From Rotaria macrura (Eukaryota; Rotifera; Eurotatoria; Philodinida; Philodinidae), in NCBI GenBank assembly GCA_900239685.1, contig OENT01000458.1:49328-113327 (forward strand): 64,000 nucleotides of DNA, written 5' to 3'. The first letter of the stretch is position 1. Each line of letters opens with the position of its first letter. The notes beneath the pieces were generated by a model. That model was not told the origin of the DNA, did no database searches, and saw nothing but the letters and a program-made list of their open reading frames with translations. A program made the translations under genes and the position numbers. This document shows, piece by piece, positions 1 through 11,153 of the stretch.

Positions 1-864
1 CGCTCACATAATAATCTATCGAAAAAGTCAAACGATATTTCTCTCGAAACCGTATACAAATTGTCCAACAGGGGTTGAAAATAGTTTAAATCGTATCTAC
101 GAGGAAATCTTTGATCCACGTTCAGTCCATCAAGTTGCCTATTCTGAAGCTTTATGTTACGAATTGTGTGAACAATCTTATATTTTCTCACGATGTTCTT
201 GTATCTTGCGAATTCCATTTCTCGTGCGATATATCTTCTCATTGAATGATAATGAACTTCTGATTGTCAACACTTGTATTCTACTCACGACAAAAGAACA
301 ATGTGCACTGACTGAACGACAATAACTGGCCTTGAACGCATCTCTCATGTCTATTTGGTGTTCTCGATGTGCTCCACAATGTATACATACACATTTTTCA
401 ATTGATATCAGTTTATTACTGGCACCGACTACAGAGCAAAAATCATCATGGAAACCAATTTTACTAAACGACAATGCCAATGTATCTTTGACAGATGATT
501 TTGCTGAACGCTACGATACCTACATAGAAGCAAGTTTTTTACGAGTAACTGAGACATGTGGTAGTCCGTATGTAACAATACATAAACAGCAACTTAAATT
601 AACACTCACCGATAAATTTTCAGCTATCAGAGGGCAAACTGGACTGTAAGTAAAAACAGTTGCTTTCAAGCAATATTCGATTGTCATAATTTCATTGGAA
701 GGTCGATGATTCTTAGTATTTTGAGTGTAATGGAATTCTGTGAATTAATATATCTTTTATTTACCAAACAAATAATTCGATGGCAACATCGACGAAACAT
801 TCATATTGATTCGCCTGTAAAATCATCGACGATCACAATCGAGAGTATAACAAATGAATCATAA
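1..864 (+). CDS. DEG/ENaC-type amiloride-sensitive sodium channel, 3' part, interrupted by an in-frame stop
   Basis: This is the C-terminal half of a degenerin/ENaC-family channel; the 5' end lies outside the window. Frame 2 is open from the window edge and encodes the Cys-rich extracellular region: a YSEALCYELCEQ segment followed by a CSC, then a CSRCAPQC block. After that comes the typical pre-TM2 run ending in the family's GQTGL motif near 640. A GTAAGT donor at 646 and an acceptor ending at 701 give a 56 bp intron that preserves the frame. Exon 702-864 then encodes TM2 (SMILSILSVMEFCELIYLLF) and a short basic cytosolic tail that stops at 862-864. The odd point is a TAA at 323-325, in the same frame as the channel coding on both sides. 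I see no splice pair that removes it without also losing the conserved Cys block, so this is a pseudogene, a null allele or a sequence error. The family call is firm; the gene's status is not. Confidence 0.72.
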
Positions 865-2260
865 GAATAATCATAACCGGTATTTTTGCATTTTTGCGAA
901 TCGAAAAACTTGAACTCTTATCTTTATGAATAATTTTGTCAATGACTATGTTGATTACTATGATAGTTTTGGAACTTATCAAAATAAAAATTATTTACTA
1001 TATTCATAATTCTCTGATATATCGATGGGTATAACAGTCTATTCTTTTCTTGTTTGATAAAAAAATATAATGACAACAATAGTAGATACAATGCCAAGAG
1101 ATCATTTCGAAATCAGATAAAAAATCGATTGAATTCTACATCAAATGTTGATCAAGAATATTTAAAATAGTTATGTTCTTTTACAACAACTGAATACATA
1201 ACATCTTATTTCAGTTTCACGCATATTTGTTTTCTGATGTATCGTATGAATATTGTGGCTTTTAAATAGAAGAATCATATGCTGGTTAGATCATTTTCTT
1301 AGTCAGTAAATTTTGTTTATTGAATCAAGCAAAGTACGCAGAGAAAAAAATTCAAGATAATACGTACTTGCAAGTAACTTTCACTCACATAGATTGGTTG
1401 GTTGATAAATGCAAATTTTTCTGTCCCACCGTCTACCTAGGATTCAGTTTAAAATCATTCATTTTTCATATTATCCGTATCGTGCTTTACATAATAAGTA
1501 AATTAGTTGAAATTGCAGAAGAACTAGACGATCTAAGTAAACACTAACTGATTAAGGTTATAGAAAAGTTGAACGAGACATCAACTCTTGGTGAGAAGAT
1601 TTCGATGATAGTATAAGAATGATCCATCGCAACACATGAAATACATTCTGTCCGTCTTAAACAAACTATGATATGTTGAAAACCTCACTTTTATTTGCTG
1701 TCATGAAATTACGAATGTACTATAAATAATCATTTAAATTGCATAGTGATTAATTAAAGAGCACGACAAATGATTATCTCAAGTGATGTGATACTTTCTA
1801 ATATTCATCGATTAACTTCGCATCTATGATACTAAATGAAAAAAAGCGGAAACGATGTTTTTTTTATCAATCAATGAGCAATGAATACAATCGATATTCA
1901 TTTCGGGATATTAGTCTTACATTCTTTTGTATCGGGGTAGTTTTTTGTTGAAGATTTTACAGTATTATTATCTCAATGACTAGTCCGATCGATGGTGAAC
2001 ATGCAAAGAAAAAAGAAGCAAATAGTGTTTTCGAAAGGTTGTACCAATTACATCAGAAAGGAATATCTTGTTTGTCATAAATAGATAATCACAGAAAGAA
2101 ATTTATTTATCAACGATGTTCATCGTGCATGATTTTATATCGTATGCTTTCAGCTTAACATTCATTTTGAAAACAAAGCAAAGATATAGGAAGTCAAAAT
2201 TCATTACTTATTTATAATCATTTTACTTTTTATCGATTATACAAATATCTTTTAGTATTG
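865..2260. other. intergenic, no supported gene
   Basis: AT-rich spacer between a (+) gene and a (-) gene, so both neighbours end into it. A 75-codon ORF at 1320-1547 starts at a non-ATG codon and has no recognisable domain. I see no RNA gene or repeat. Confidence 0.5.
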
Positions 2261-3498
2261 CTACATAGGAAGTTTCAATAACCGTAGAATAGTTTGTGTT
2301 AAATAATAATCACCGAATACACTGGCTATATCATAAGGCTTTGCTGGATAAGGACCTTGTGTTGCATTAGCAATGATTGCACGTAAAACATAATCTTTAT
2401 GGCTAAATATTAAATAATTTGGACTTGCCAATAGATCGACAATAGATTTAGCACTTGACAAATAATAATCTTTCATTTCAGGTACTACAACATATTGAGA
2501 TAACTCAACTAAAGCACTTGCAAAAATAGCTGCTGCTGATGTATCTCGTGGTTGATAGACAATTGTTGAATTATGAGGAGCATCAAAATCCCAATATGGA
2601 ATCAAATCAATTTTACTAGGAAGATGAGAAAGAAAATAATTTGCTGCACCAATAGCTTTATCAAGAAAAGGTTGATATTTTGTATAACGATAAGCAATCG
2701 TAAATCCATGTACAGCCCATGCTTGACCACGAGACCACGTTGACCAATCGGCATAACCTAAAAAGAGAACAAGTAGATTTTAAATGTTGTTTAAAATCTA
2801 TGAACTGTTCATGTACCTTGTGCAGTATACTTTCGAATGACACTTCCATCAGTTTCATTATATTCAACGACATGATAAGTACTATTATCTATTCGAAAAT
2901 GTTCGTACATGGTACGATTAGCATGTTGCCATGCTATGTTATACCATGTCGAGTTTTTTGTTTGGTAACTCGCTTCGAATAATAATTCTAAATTCATCAT
3001 ATTATCAATAATAACTAGAAAACCTTGATTACTATTCCAAGATCGTATACATCTAACCGTTGATGAATATCGAGTCGATAATGAAATGGCAGCCGTAATA
3101 ATAATTTGTAAATATTCTGGTAATTTTAATAATTGATATCCATGACCAAAACTTGACATAATAACGAAGCCCACATCATGTGTATCTGTAACATTTGCTA
3201 CAGGTGCTAAGGGTAGCATTAAATCGGTAGCCATTTTCAAGATATTTTCTGTTGCATTGATTTCTAATAAATTCCAAAAGATTCCTGAAAAGAAGCCATT
3301 AGTAAAGCTGCGAAGAATAGGTAATGATATCCAATCTGTTTCTAATGGATATCCAATGAAAGGAAACGATTGAAATGACAAATCACGATATTGACTGTAC
3401 AGAATAGTATATTGAACATTTGCATAGCCTATGATATTGAAAGCAGTGACATGACTCGATATCAATAACAAGGTGCTTAGCAGTAGCAGAGAAGCCAT
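2261..3498 (-). CDS. GH88-type unsaturated glucuronyl hydrolase, secreted, two exons
   Basis: This family (GH88, unsaturated glucuronyl/chondroitin-disaccharide hydrolase) hydrates and removes the unsaturated uronic acid left by polysaccharide lyases acting on glycosaminoglycan-like or bacterial polymers. Exon 1 is 2817-3498, exon 2 is 2261-2757, and the 59 bp intron (donor GTACAT, acceptor TTTTTAG, phase 1) joins them into 392 residues, the usual family length. Residues 1-19 form a signal peptide (MASLLLLSTLLLISSHVTA). Family marks in order: HDVGF with Asp108, CIRSW, IDNMMNLELL with Asp165, then STWSRGQAW at 233-241, YWDFDAP and RDTSAAAI. The two aspartates match the catalytic pair known in bacterial UGL. 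The gene is intact, and the ATG is followed directly by the signal peptide. The enzyme family is mainly bacterial and fungal, so an intron-bearing secreted copy in an animal suggests an old horizontal acquisition (inference). Confidence 0.88.
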
Positions 3499-4143
3499 AG
3501 AAAAATGATAAGAATAGCCGATGAATATAGTATGATGATAACTAATTGTATATAAATTTTCTTATCTCAGTTTGTGCTTCTCTTTCGAGAGTGTAAAAAA
3601 GAATACGAAAAGAGATAGTTATTTGAATCATTTGAAAAAAAAATCTTCCCTTCTAAATGAAGAGAGATGTAGTGCAATATACGATTATGATAAAAAATGA
3701 AAGATGAGAAATTTTTATGTTTGAGCTTTATGAATATTTCACACACAAACGATCAAGAAATCACACGACGAGAAATTACGATCGCTACTAACTCTAACGT
3801 CGATGATATAGATAAACAGTCTGTTCTATCCCTTTTCCCCATGAATATCCACACAAGGACAAACCCATACTAGATTAATATGACATCATGCTGAGTGTAA
3901 ATAAGTTTACTTCATACAAGAGAGAAGACTTATTTTATGTATTAATATCTAGAAGAACGAAATATCAGTTTCCAATTTCCATGCATGCGTACAGATACGT
4001 TGCTGATTTTCAAAAACATAAAAGCCCGAAAATCAACAGCTGAAATGAAAAAATAAGCGCTTGATTGTCTACAACAAAAGCGCAATCCAAATGATTTCAC
4101 TAGGAGATAATTTCAAATACACAGTTGATATATAAAGTATGTT
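3499..4143. other. intergenic spacer, promoter side of the GH88 gene
   Basis: This stretch lies upstream of the minus-strand GH88 gene and downstream of GTPase-fusion copy A. It is AT-rich, and I see no ORF, repeat or RNA gene that I can support. Confidence 0.45.
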
Positions 4144-7100
4144 TCAAATTTTTTGTGCATCATATTCATATTCTTCAATCATCTTTCGTTGTTGTAGTTT
4201 AACAGCTGCCAATTGTTCGTGAACAACAGGATAATGACTGATGTCTTCAATCAATTTATAGATCGACGGCAGATCCATAATAGGGTTATTCGATTCCATT
4301 TTTCTTGTATAATCCTTTTCAAGTTTTGATAATTTTTGCAATAATAGTCTATTGAAATCGTTGGATTTTTGAATTTTACAAATATAGGTTTCTTCGGCAA
4401 TCATTTCTATTAAACCATTCAAAAAGGGATCATCTTTTGTGGAACAAGCTGTATGAATAAGAAAATGTGCAAATGATGCACTTGCTTCATTTAATACATT
4501 TAGTGTATCAACCATCTTTTGTTGAACACTACTGTTAACGAAATTCGAGCATCTCAATTCTAGAACATATTCCAATGGAACATGTTGTGTATGAGGACAG
4601 GAACACGTAAGGCATGTTCCTTGTATTTCATGTAAACGAATTGTGAGCGTCCAAAAATTTCCCACTTGTAAGAGATCACCTTTGCAAGAAAGACAACGAG
4701 TAACACTGGGATGTACAGGTTTTGTATTTAGTTCAATACATTCACTCGACAGATTATTTTCCTTAAGGATAATATTTCGCAGACTATTTCTCATTGTTTC
4801 TAAAATCGGTCGAAGTAGATAATAGATTTGGAACTGAGCATCTTTCATCGATTGCCAGCCCTTCTCTATACGATAAACCTTGAGATCTTGATTTATATGA
4901 TCAATCAAACGATTCGATTCTTTTACTGATACTGACCAGCTTCTTGCATATTCTTCTTTCTCTTCGTCACCGAATTTGATTTCGTTCTTTAATGCAACTA
5001 AATATCGAAACGATTCACTATCGAAACAGAATGTGTTCGCTTTCTTAAAATCGATATCGTCCATCGATGATGACTCGAGCATCGCTGTCAATATTGGAGC
5101 TGTATTTCCAGGTGTGTAAAAGGTTGAACGAGCGTTTGTAAAACAGAAGGTAACGTTTTTACGAACAGCTGGTGCAAGCAGAGAAAACAAATCATTCAAA
5201 CATGTACGGAAAAAAATATTGAGTCGTGACGAATTCGGTTTAAGAAGAAAACAAATAGCATTTATATGTTTGAGGTTATTGATATACTGTAGAATATGTT
5301 TCATATTTTGTTCGTCTTGATCGATACCACGAGTATCACCGAAACCCGGTGTATCGATGATGCGAACTTTTTTTCCTGTCGTACTGTTATCCGGCTTGAG
5401 ATTGAATACGTAAGATCTACAACGTTGTGTAACCGATTGACCGACAGAATTAAAATTTTCATTTTGAAAACGATCGACTTCGCCGAACTTGACCAAAGTC
5501 TCTTGAAAATCTTCGCCGACTGTCATTATGAACGAGACTGGAATAATGACAATGGGTTCATTCTGTTCAGCTTGTTGAAGTGAGTTGAATGTAAGATAAT
5601 TGGCGAAAGCATTGATGAAAGTCGATTTGCCAACGCCGGATTCACCAAGTAGAAGTATATTTGTAGTCTCTTCATTCAATTTTAACGATTCTGCAGCTTG
5701 TGGCAATATTAAGGGAGTCGGAGGATTACTGACTACAGTAGATTCAGTCTTTTTCGGATGTTTAGTACCAGAAGCGATATCGGTCAATGGCAACAGCACC
5801 ATTTCTTTCAGTGGAAACGAACAATATGAAAAATCGACATAGGTGGGACGAACCGCCGAATTAGATTTATGTTTATCGAGTAATGTTTGTCGTAGCTCTT
5901 TAAATTTGGAAGGATTGCAATCATTCAGAGTATCTTTGGAACAAAGGATGCATTGGCGATCATCATTTTTAATAAGCTTCTGCTCAACTGTTTTCATGCT
6001 ATCTTTTTCACTGAAGTTATAGTCAGCTGCATCTTCATATTGAATATGTTTTTGTCGTAGATCTGTTATTAAATGTCCTTTTTTTTCCAAGTCATATACA
6101 TTCTGAATGAATTGATTGATATCACCTTTTAGTGATTTTGGTACATTTTCTAGAAGCGCTGGATTACTTTTTTTTGTCTGTCCCGTGCCGCTACGTGCTT
6201 CTATCACTGAGTTAGTAAAACGTTGTAAATCGCACGTATACGAATCTTTCAGTTTAGACCAGTTATTGTTGGCCTTCTTAAGTTTGTGACAGATATGTCC
6301 ACTTAATAGTTTGGTTATATTTTCATGGAGTGATGCATCTCCATATCTGATTGAATTTCTTAATTCATTCAAATATTGTTCGATTTCATTTTGAAATGAT
6401 GACGACGAATCTCTGTAGCTTTTAGCTGGTCTCAAAAGTAAAGGATACAACGATTTAAACTTTATTTTTTCTTCCCGAGGTATTAAAGTTGGGATCAGAC
6501 GAAATTTATAACTCAATGAATAACGAAAATCCGAATCCTGTTTGATTCTATTGACTGCTAGAAACACGCCAAAAACATTATCGAGAGTAGTTAAAGACGG
6601 TACATTTGAATAAACTTTTGTATCGAGGAGTTTTTGAAGTAAATTATTTTCGTTCGGCTGAAGAGTTAAATTCGTATCGTTTTGTCTTCGAAGACTATTT
6701 CGAATTTTTTCTAGTAGATTATCAATTTCATCTTTAACGTCATTATCTTCTGGTAGCTTTAGAACGATAATAACATCAATGCCAAAGTTTACTGCTGTGA
6801 TCATATGAGTAGCTTTAAGTTGAAGGTTCCATACACTTACGGTCTTTCCGAGATGTATATCTTTTTCCATAAATTCTTCAGTTCTGTGAATCACAGAATA
6901 ATAGAGGAAACGAGTATCCTGGTCAATACGATGGGGATAGTTAAGTACTTGAGCTATTCCGGATCTTTCCGTTAGATTTAACAGTAAACTCAATCGTAAC
7001 TCCGGTTCAATGCCAATAGACTGGAGAATATTAAAGTTGGAGTCCGTAGTGCTGTATATTAGATTACATTTGGGTAGTTTTGCAACTTTGAACTGTTTTA

Positions 7101-7218
7101 CACGGCAGTTTGTACTTGTTTTATCAATTAATCGATCTCGAGTAGCATCATACAGAGACGCGAGACATCCAGCAGGATTGATAGCTCTACGTTCTATGAT
7201 TGTGTCTGGTTTAGGCAT
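4144..7218 (-). CDS. SNTX/MACPF-like - P-loop GTPase - Cys/His fusion protein, copy A
   Basis: Uninterrupted single-exon ORF of 1,024 residues from the ATG at 7216-7218; the open frame runs 6 codons further to a TTG, which I do not use. N-terminal part (about 1-160): an ASLYDATRDRLID motif near 20-32 and a THMITAVNFGIDVIIVL strand near 137-153. Both resemble the start of the stonustoxin-like (SNTX, MACPF/CDC-superfamily) proteins. The middle (about 160-480) is helical and charged. Then comes a P-loop GTPase: GESGVGKST at 525-533, DTPGFGDTRG at about 622-631, and TNAR at about 694 in the place of the usual N/TKxD. The C-terminus has CLSC at 842-845 and, from 869, CLTCSC followed by H, V, P, a likely metal-binding module. 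Related GTPases (AIG1/GIMAP-like, IRG-like) act in cell-autonomous immunity, but the function here is unknown. A paralogue lies at 21569-24533 and broken copies at 8921-14953. P-loop GTPase certain; SNTX-like call moderate. Confidence 0.8.
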   Translation of the reverse strand: MPKPDTIIERRAINPAGCLASLYDATRDRLIDKTSTNCRVKQFKVAKLPKCNLIYSTTDSNFNILQSIGIEPELRLSLLLNLTERSGIAQVLNYPHRIDQDTRFLYYSVIHRTEEFMEKDIHLGKTVSVWNLQLKATHMITAVNFGIDVIIVLKLPEDNDVKDEIDNLLEKIRNSLRRQNDTNLTLQPNENNLLQKLLDTKVYSNVPSLTTLDNVFGVFLAVNRIKQDSDFRYSLSYKFRLIPTLIPREEKIKFKSLYPLLLRPAKSYRDSSSSFQNEIEQYLNELRNSIRYGDASLHENITKLLSGHICHKLKKANNNWSKLKDSYTCDLQRFTNSVIEARSGTGQTKKSNPALLENVPKSLKGDINQFIQNVYDLEKKGHLITDLRQKHIQYEDAADYNFSEKDSMKTVEQKLIKNDDRQCILCSKDTLNDCNPSKFKELRQTLLDKHKSNSAVRPTYVDFSYCSFPLKEMVLLPLTDIASGTKHPKKTESTVVSNPPTPLILPQAAESLKLNEETTNILLLGESGVGKSTFINAFANYLTFNSLQQAEQNEPIVIIPVSFIMTVGEDFQETLVKFGEVDRFQNENFNSVGQSVTQRCRSYVFNLKPDNSTTGKKVRIIDTPGFGDTRGIDQDEQNMKHILQYINNLKHINAICFLLKPNSSRLNIFFRTCLNDLFSLLAPAVRKNVTFCFTNARSTFYTPGNTAPILTAMLESSSMDDIDFKKANTFCFDSESFRYLVALKNEIKFGDEEKEEYARSWSVSVKESNRLIDHINQDLKVYRIEKGWQSMKDAQFQIYYLLRPILETMRNSLRNIILKENNLSSECIELNTKPVHPSVTRCLSCKGDLLQVGNFWTLTIRLHEIQGTCLTCSCPHTQHVPLEYVLELRCSNFVNSSVQQKMVDTLNVLNEASASFAHFLIHTACSTKDDPFLNGLIEMIAEETYICKIQKSNDFNRLLLQKLSKLEKDYTRKMESNNPIMDLPSIYKLIEDISHYPVVHEQLAAVKLQQRKMIEEYEYDAQKI

Positions 7219-8862
7219 CGTCTTTCGTTCAATCAATACTTATCACTAAACAGAACAAAAAATCACACTCACTTACATCCTGTGGGAAGAAGAATGTAGG
7301 AAAGCGGCTTGGTTCAATTGAACGAGAAGGAAAAATATACGTGTGAATTAAGATGTCGTGCTAAGGCTGCGAAGTTCAAGCGTGCATTCCCGTTTTGATT
7401 ACTTCCGAAAAATACTATAGATTTCTCTGAAATAATTCTCAAAATTTTCCCAGTTGACTCATTGAATCTATTAATAAAGGAAAGAGAAAAATAAACTTTG
7501 AAAAATATTCTCACATAGGAATACAAAGCCGTTAACGTAATGCTTTCGAAGGTAAAATTTTTTTAACAAGCTAGTCGTTGTAACCGATCCCCTAAACAAA
7601 ATATGATTTCTCATTAAATAATTTGATAGCTTTTAGTTAATAATATTTTAATGAGTCAAAATTCCTGTCATGATCTGTGATTGAAAATATGAATTCCAAA
7701 TTTTTATCCTTTATATTTCAACACTCCTTTCAGATTGTGTTTCAAGAAAGATTTTTTCCCTACGAAAAGAATAATTAATACTAACTTGTGTTAACATATC
7801 ATTTCTATTTTTTAATTTCCAATTGGCTATTCTTAAAACTATTGGGAAAAAGATTTTGCAATCGGAAGAAAGTTGGAAGTTTTTTTAAACGATATGGAAC
7901 CAAATGCTTCTAAAAAGTTTCGATAGAAAAATAAAAGACGTCATCACTTTTTCTCTTATTACATACATTTACAGTCATTTTTTTGACAACATTACACTGT
8001 GAATTTTGAATGAGAATTTGCTGCAAAATAATCTATTCAATCTATGCAACACGTGTTTTATGCGTGTTTTCTACGCATGGGAAGAAGAAGAAAGAAAGAA
8101 CATCAAGCTACACGCAAATTATTTCGTTTTTTCTTTTCGCTGAAACTTTTGTCGAAGACAAAACATCGACGTTTTCTTCGGCAAAGAAAGTGAAAGAGTA
8201 TTCATCTTTGATCAAATGTGCACGAAGTAATGTGCAACTATTATTATTGGGCATAAAAGAACAAATCTATGATGAGCTGAAGAAGGTGCCCGATATAAAA
8301 ACTATATACTAAAAATAACCTATTAAGTTTATAAATCGTCTCATATATTATTTACAAGTAGCTCATCATTTTTTACCTCAAAAAGTACTTCCTGTCATGC
8401 AATTTTTCCCACATTAACGTAGCAACATGGCATGAGTCGTGCTGAAACGTTCGATCGCAATTCTATCCCAAAACTTTCAAATATGAATTCAATGACCTTT
8501 GTCTAATCGCGGAAGACTGAGATCTAAAAACCTACGATACTCCTCAGTTAGTTCGTCAAGCCTTTTTCGATACCCAATCCCCGATGTAAGAACACAGCCA
8601 TGGTTCTACTTGTGATTCGATTATATGAGTATACGCAGTTTTATCGTCTTACTATCGAGCATGCAAGGCAATCTGGCCATTTATTTGAACTGCTTAACAT
8701 TGAATTGAACTGGTGTCGAGACGAAAATGGTGACTCTTTCCAGTCTAACTACACGGCGAGTCATGATGGTTCTTTACCCTCAAGTTTATTTTAACCTTTT
8801 GCATAGCTTTCCATTTATCAAAAAATTATAACTTATTATCAATTAAAATTTATTCCTCCAAA
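7219..8862. other. intergenic between copy A and the decayed copies
   Basis: AT-rich with scattered ORFs of up to 100 codons (for example 8010-8312) that show no domain and no paralogue in the window. Homology between 8863-9520 and 21500-22168 begins near 8863, about 60 bp below the stop codon of the fragment at 8921. Confidence 0.4.
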
Positions 8863-8920
8863 GTGTCAAGACAGTATTCAAAGATTTTCGACGCAAAAAA
8901 AATATATCCATCTTCCAAGA

Positions 8921-9850
8921 TTAAAAAATAACTTCATGTTGTTTCATCATTTCTTTCTGTCCTTCTTCGAGAACCAGCATCTGATCATGAATCTCACGAT
9001 AATTCAGAATCATCTTCATATTTTCATAAACAACATCCAACTCATGACTGGAAGCTACATCGCGCATTCGTTGTACATATTCATGCTGACCCTTTTCCAA
9101 TTCACTGATCAACTTCATATTCATCTCGTTTGGTCTATGCTGAGCACAAATCTCCTTTTCTTGTCGAATCATGTCCAGGAAACCGAGCATGAAAGAATCG
9201 CTTTGTGTACAACGCGCCGTATGAATAAGAAAATAAGAAAGCTCAGCGCTTGCCAAGTATAGTCGACGTAACATTTCGTACATCTCTTCAAGATGATAGT
9301 TGGAAGGAGATTTTCTCAACCGATATTCCAATATGTAATCAATCGGAACATGTCGACTACGATCACATGAACACGTTTTGCATTTATTGTGGAACAAATG
9401 TGGACGATCTGATGTGATCCAAAAACGAGCGATGCTGATCGTGGGACTTTTACATAATTCACAAGTGGCAGTTGGAGAGAGAGTAGGTTTTGGACATAGA
9501 ACAATTGATACGTCCGAAAGATCCATAGTAGATAAGACTATGTTTCGCATAATGTTTCTGATTGTTTCTAGTATCGGTCGAAGTAGATAATAGATTTGGA
9601 ACTGAGCATGTTTCATCGATTGCCAGCCGTTTTCTATACGATACACCTTGAGATCTTGCTTTATATAATCAATCAAACGATTCGATTCTTTTACTGATAC
9701 TGACCAGCTTCTTGCATATTCTTCTTTCTCTTCGTCACCGAATTTGATTTCGTTCTTTAGTGCAACTAAATATCGAAACGATTCACTATCGAAACAGAAT
9801 GTGTTCGCTTTCTTAAAATCGATATCGTCCATCGATGATGACTCGAGCAT
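8921..9850 (-). pseudogene. C-terminal fragment of the GTPase-fusion family (copy B)
   Basis: The open frame runs 9928-8921, but family homology begins at the LESSSMDDIDF segment near 9850. It therefore carries only the part after the GTPase G4 region plus the Cys/His module: CELC, then CKTCSCDRSRHVP. The Cys/His spacing is the same as in copy A although the surrounding sequence differs, which supports a structural metal site. From 9520 down past the stop it is almost base-for-base identical to copy D (21500-22168). From about 9560 to 9850 it is nearly identical to copy A. Above 9850 lies about 170 bp of unrelated sequence, then a much more diverged G-domain relic. No start codon belongs to the family frame, so I treat it as a fragment, probably refreshed by recent duplication or gene conversion. 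Confidence 0.7.
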
Positions 9851-10029
9851 ATAGGGATGCACTTTCAAGCATATTGTTAAGATCGGTGAGAGCCGTTCAG
9901 CTGATGAAGAACCTCCGGTGAAGATCAAATTCTTATATTATTCAGACGAATCTCTGTTAACATAAATCAGCCATACTAATACATCTGCTTCACCGTTTTC
10001 TCACCGATGCATCCCTACTCACACATCGT

Positions 10030-10440
10030 TGTCAGTAGTGAAGCTGCATTTCCTGGTGTTTAAAAAGTTGAATGAGCGTTTGAAAAACAGAATATAGTGT
10101 TTTTATGAGGGGCCGGTGAGCAAAGAAAACAAATAGCATGTAAATATTTGAGCTTATTAATACATTGTAGAATGTGTTTCATTTTGTGTTCGTCTTGATT
10201 GATAACACGTGTATTACCAAAACCCGGTGTATTGATGAGGCGAATTGCTCTGTTTGTCATACTGTTATCCAGCTTGAGATTAAATACGTAAGATCTACAA
10301 CTTCGTGTAACCGTTTTCTGGACAGTGTTGAATTCTTCATTAGGATAATGGGCAACTTATTCGAATTTCACGATGCGTACATAATAATTGTGACCGATCT
10401 TCATCATGAACAAAACTAGAATAATGCTTATAGTTTGATC
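10030..10440 (-). pseudogene. decayed GTPase-domain relic of the same family
   Basis: Translation of the minus strand gives a degraded equivalent of copy A's G domain. It keeps a stretch before G3 (CRSYVFNLKLDNS), a G3-like NTPGFGNTR where copy A has DTPGFGDTRG, the AICFL strand, and a G4-like FSNAHSTF. At least one in-frame stop (the codon before VAHYPNEEF) and the loss of the P-loop and C-terminus make it non-functional. It is clearly more diverged than the C-terminal fragment just below it, so the two pieces have different histories. Confidence 0.65.
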
Positions 10441-10579
10441 ATGTGCAGCCCATTCTGTATCCACATCTGAGGATATTTCGTTGGCAAAAAAACAATGATC
10501 ATCTAATAATCAATACGTTCAGCGGTAGTTCTACGCCACACTAATCAGTCTTCCAGCTGGGAAGCTTTCCATAAATCGA

Positions 10580-11145
10580 GGGGTGCAACAAATCCAAGGC
10601 CTTGGGATTTGGTGCAAATAGATTTGGATTTGTTCTCGACTGAGATTCGGATTTGGGTTTGACTTTGGTTCTGTTCCTAAATTATCCAAATCTGATGGAA
10701 ATTTTCAAGATAATGTCTCAGAAGGAAGAAAAAAAAACTCAAATCTTAAAGGTTGATACAAAATAGTTTAGATTTGGGATTTTGTCTGTATCATTATGGT
10801 TAGGTTTTGGGTGGGGTTTGGGATTAGGATTTGGTATTGAGATTTGGTTTCAGTGTAATACGACTACAAAGTATGACTCATGCTCGATTCAAAACAAATC
10901 CAAAATCCATATCGAAGACCCAAATCCAAGTCCAAACCCCAAATCCCAAACATATAACCAATTCTGAATCCCAAATCTAAGCTGAAAAACGTACATAAAC
11001 AATCCTGTGATCCAAATCTAGGCGAAATTCGCAGCTAGGAACTCAGTTCTAACCATACCACAAATCTGGAAACCAAATCCAGGTCTAAACCTCAGAGATG
11101 TGGTGACGAATCCCAAATCCATTCAAGATTTGTTGCACCTATACC
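10580..11145. mobile_element. 566 bp foldback MITE with 8-bp target duplication
   Basis: The left end GGGGTGCAACAAATCC is inverted at the right end as GATTTGTTGCACC; the right end carries four extra bases (TATA) near its tip. The flanks TAAATCGA at 10572-10579 and 11146-11153 are identical, an 8-bp duplication as in hAT elements. The left half is rich in GGATTTGG-type words and the right half in CCAAATCC-type words, so the whole element can fold back. It has no transposase ORF. It sits between pieces of the decayed GTPase-fusion genes. Confidence 0.75.
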
Positions 11146-11153
11146 TAAATCGA

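Noticed and set aside
332-649. Stand-alone ORF of 105 codons
   Set aside because: It starts at TTG, not ATG, and is the continuation of the channel frame after the in-frame TAA, not a separate gene.
9316-9504. ORF with many hydrophobic residues on the minus strand, repeated at 21964-22152
   Set aside because: Out-of-frame shadow of the Cys/His module of the GTPase-fusion family; repeated only because the paralogues are identical there.
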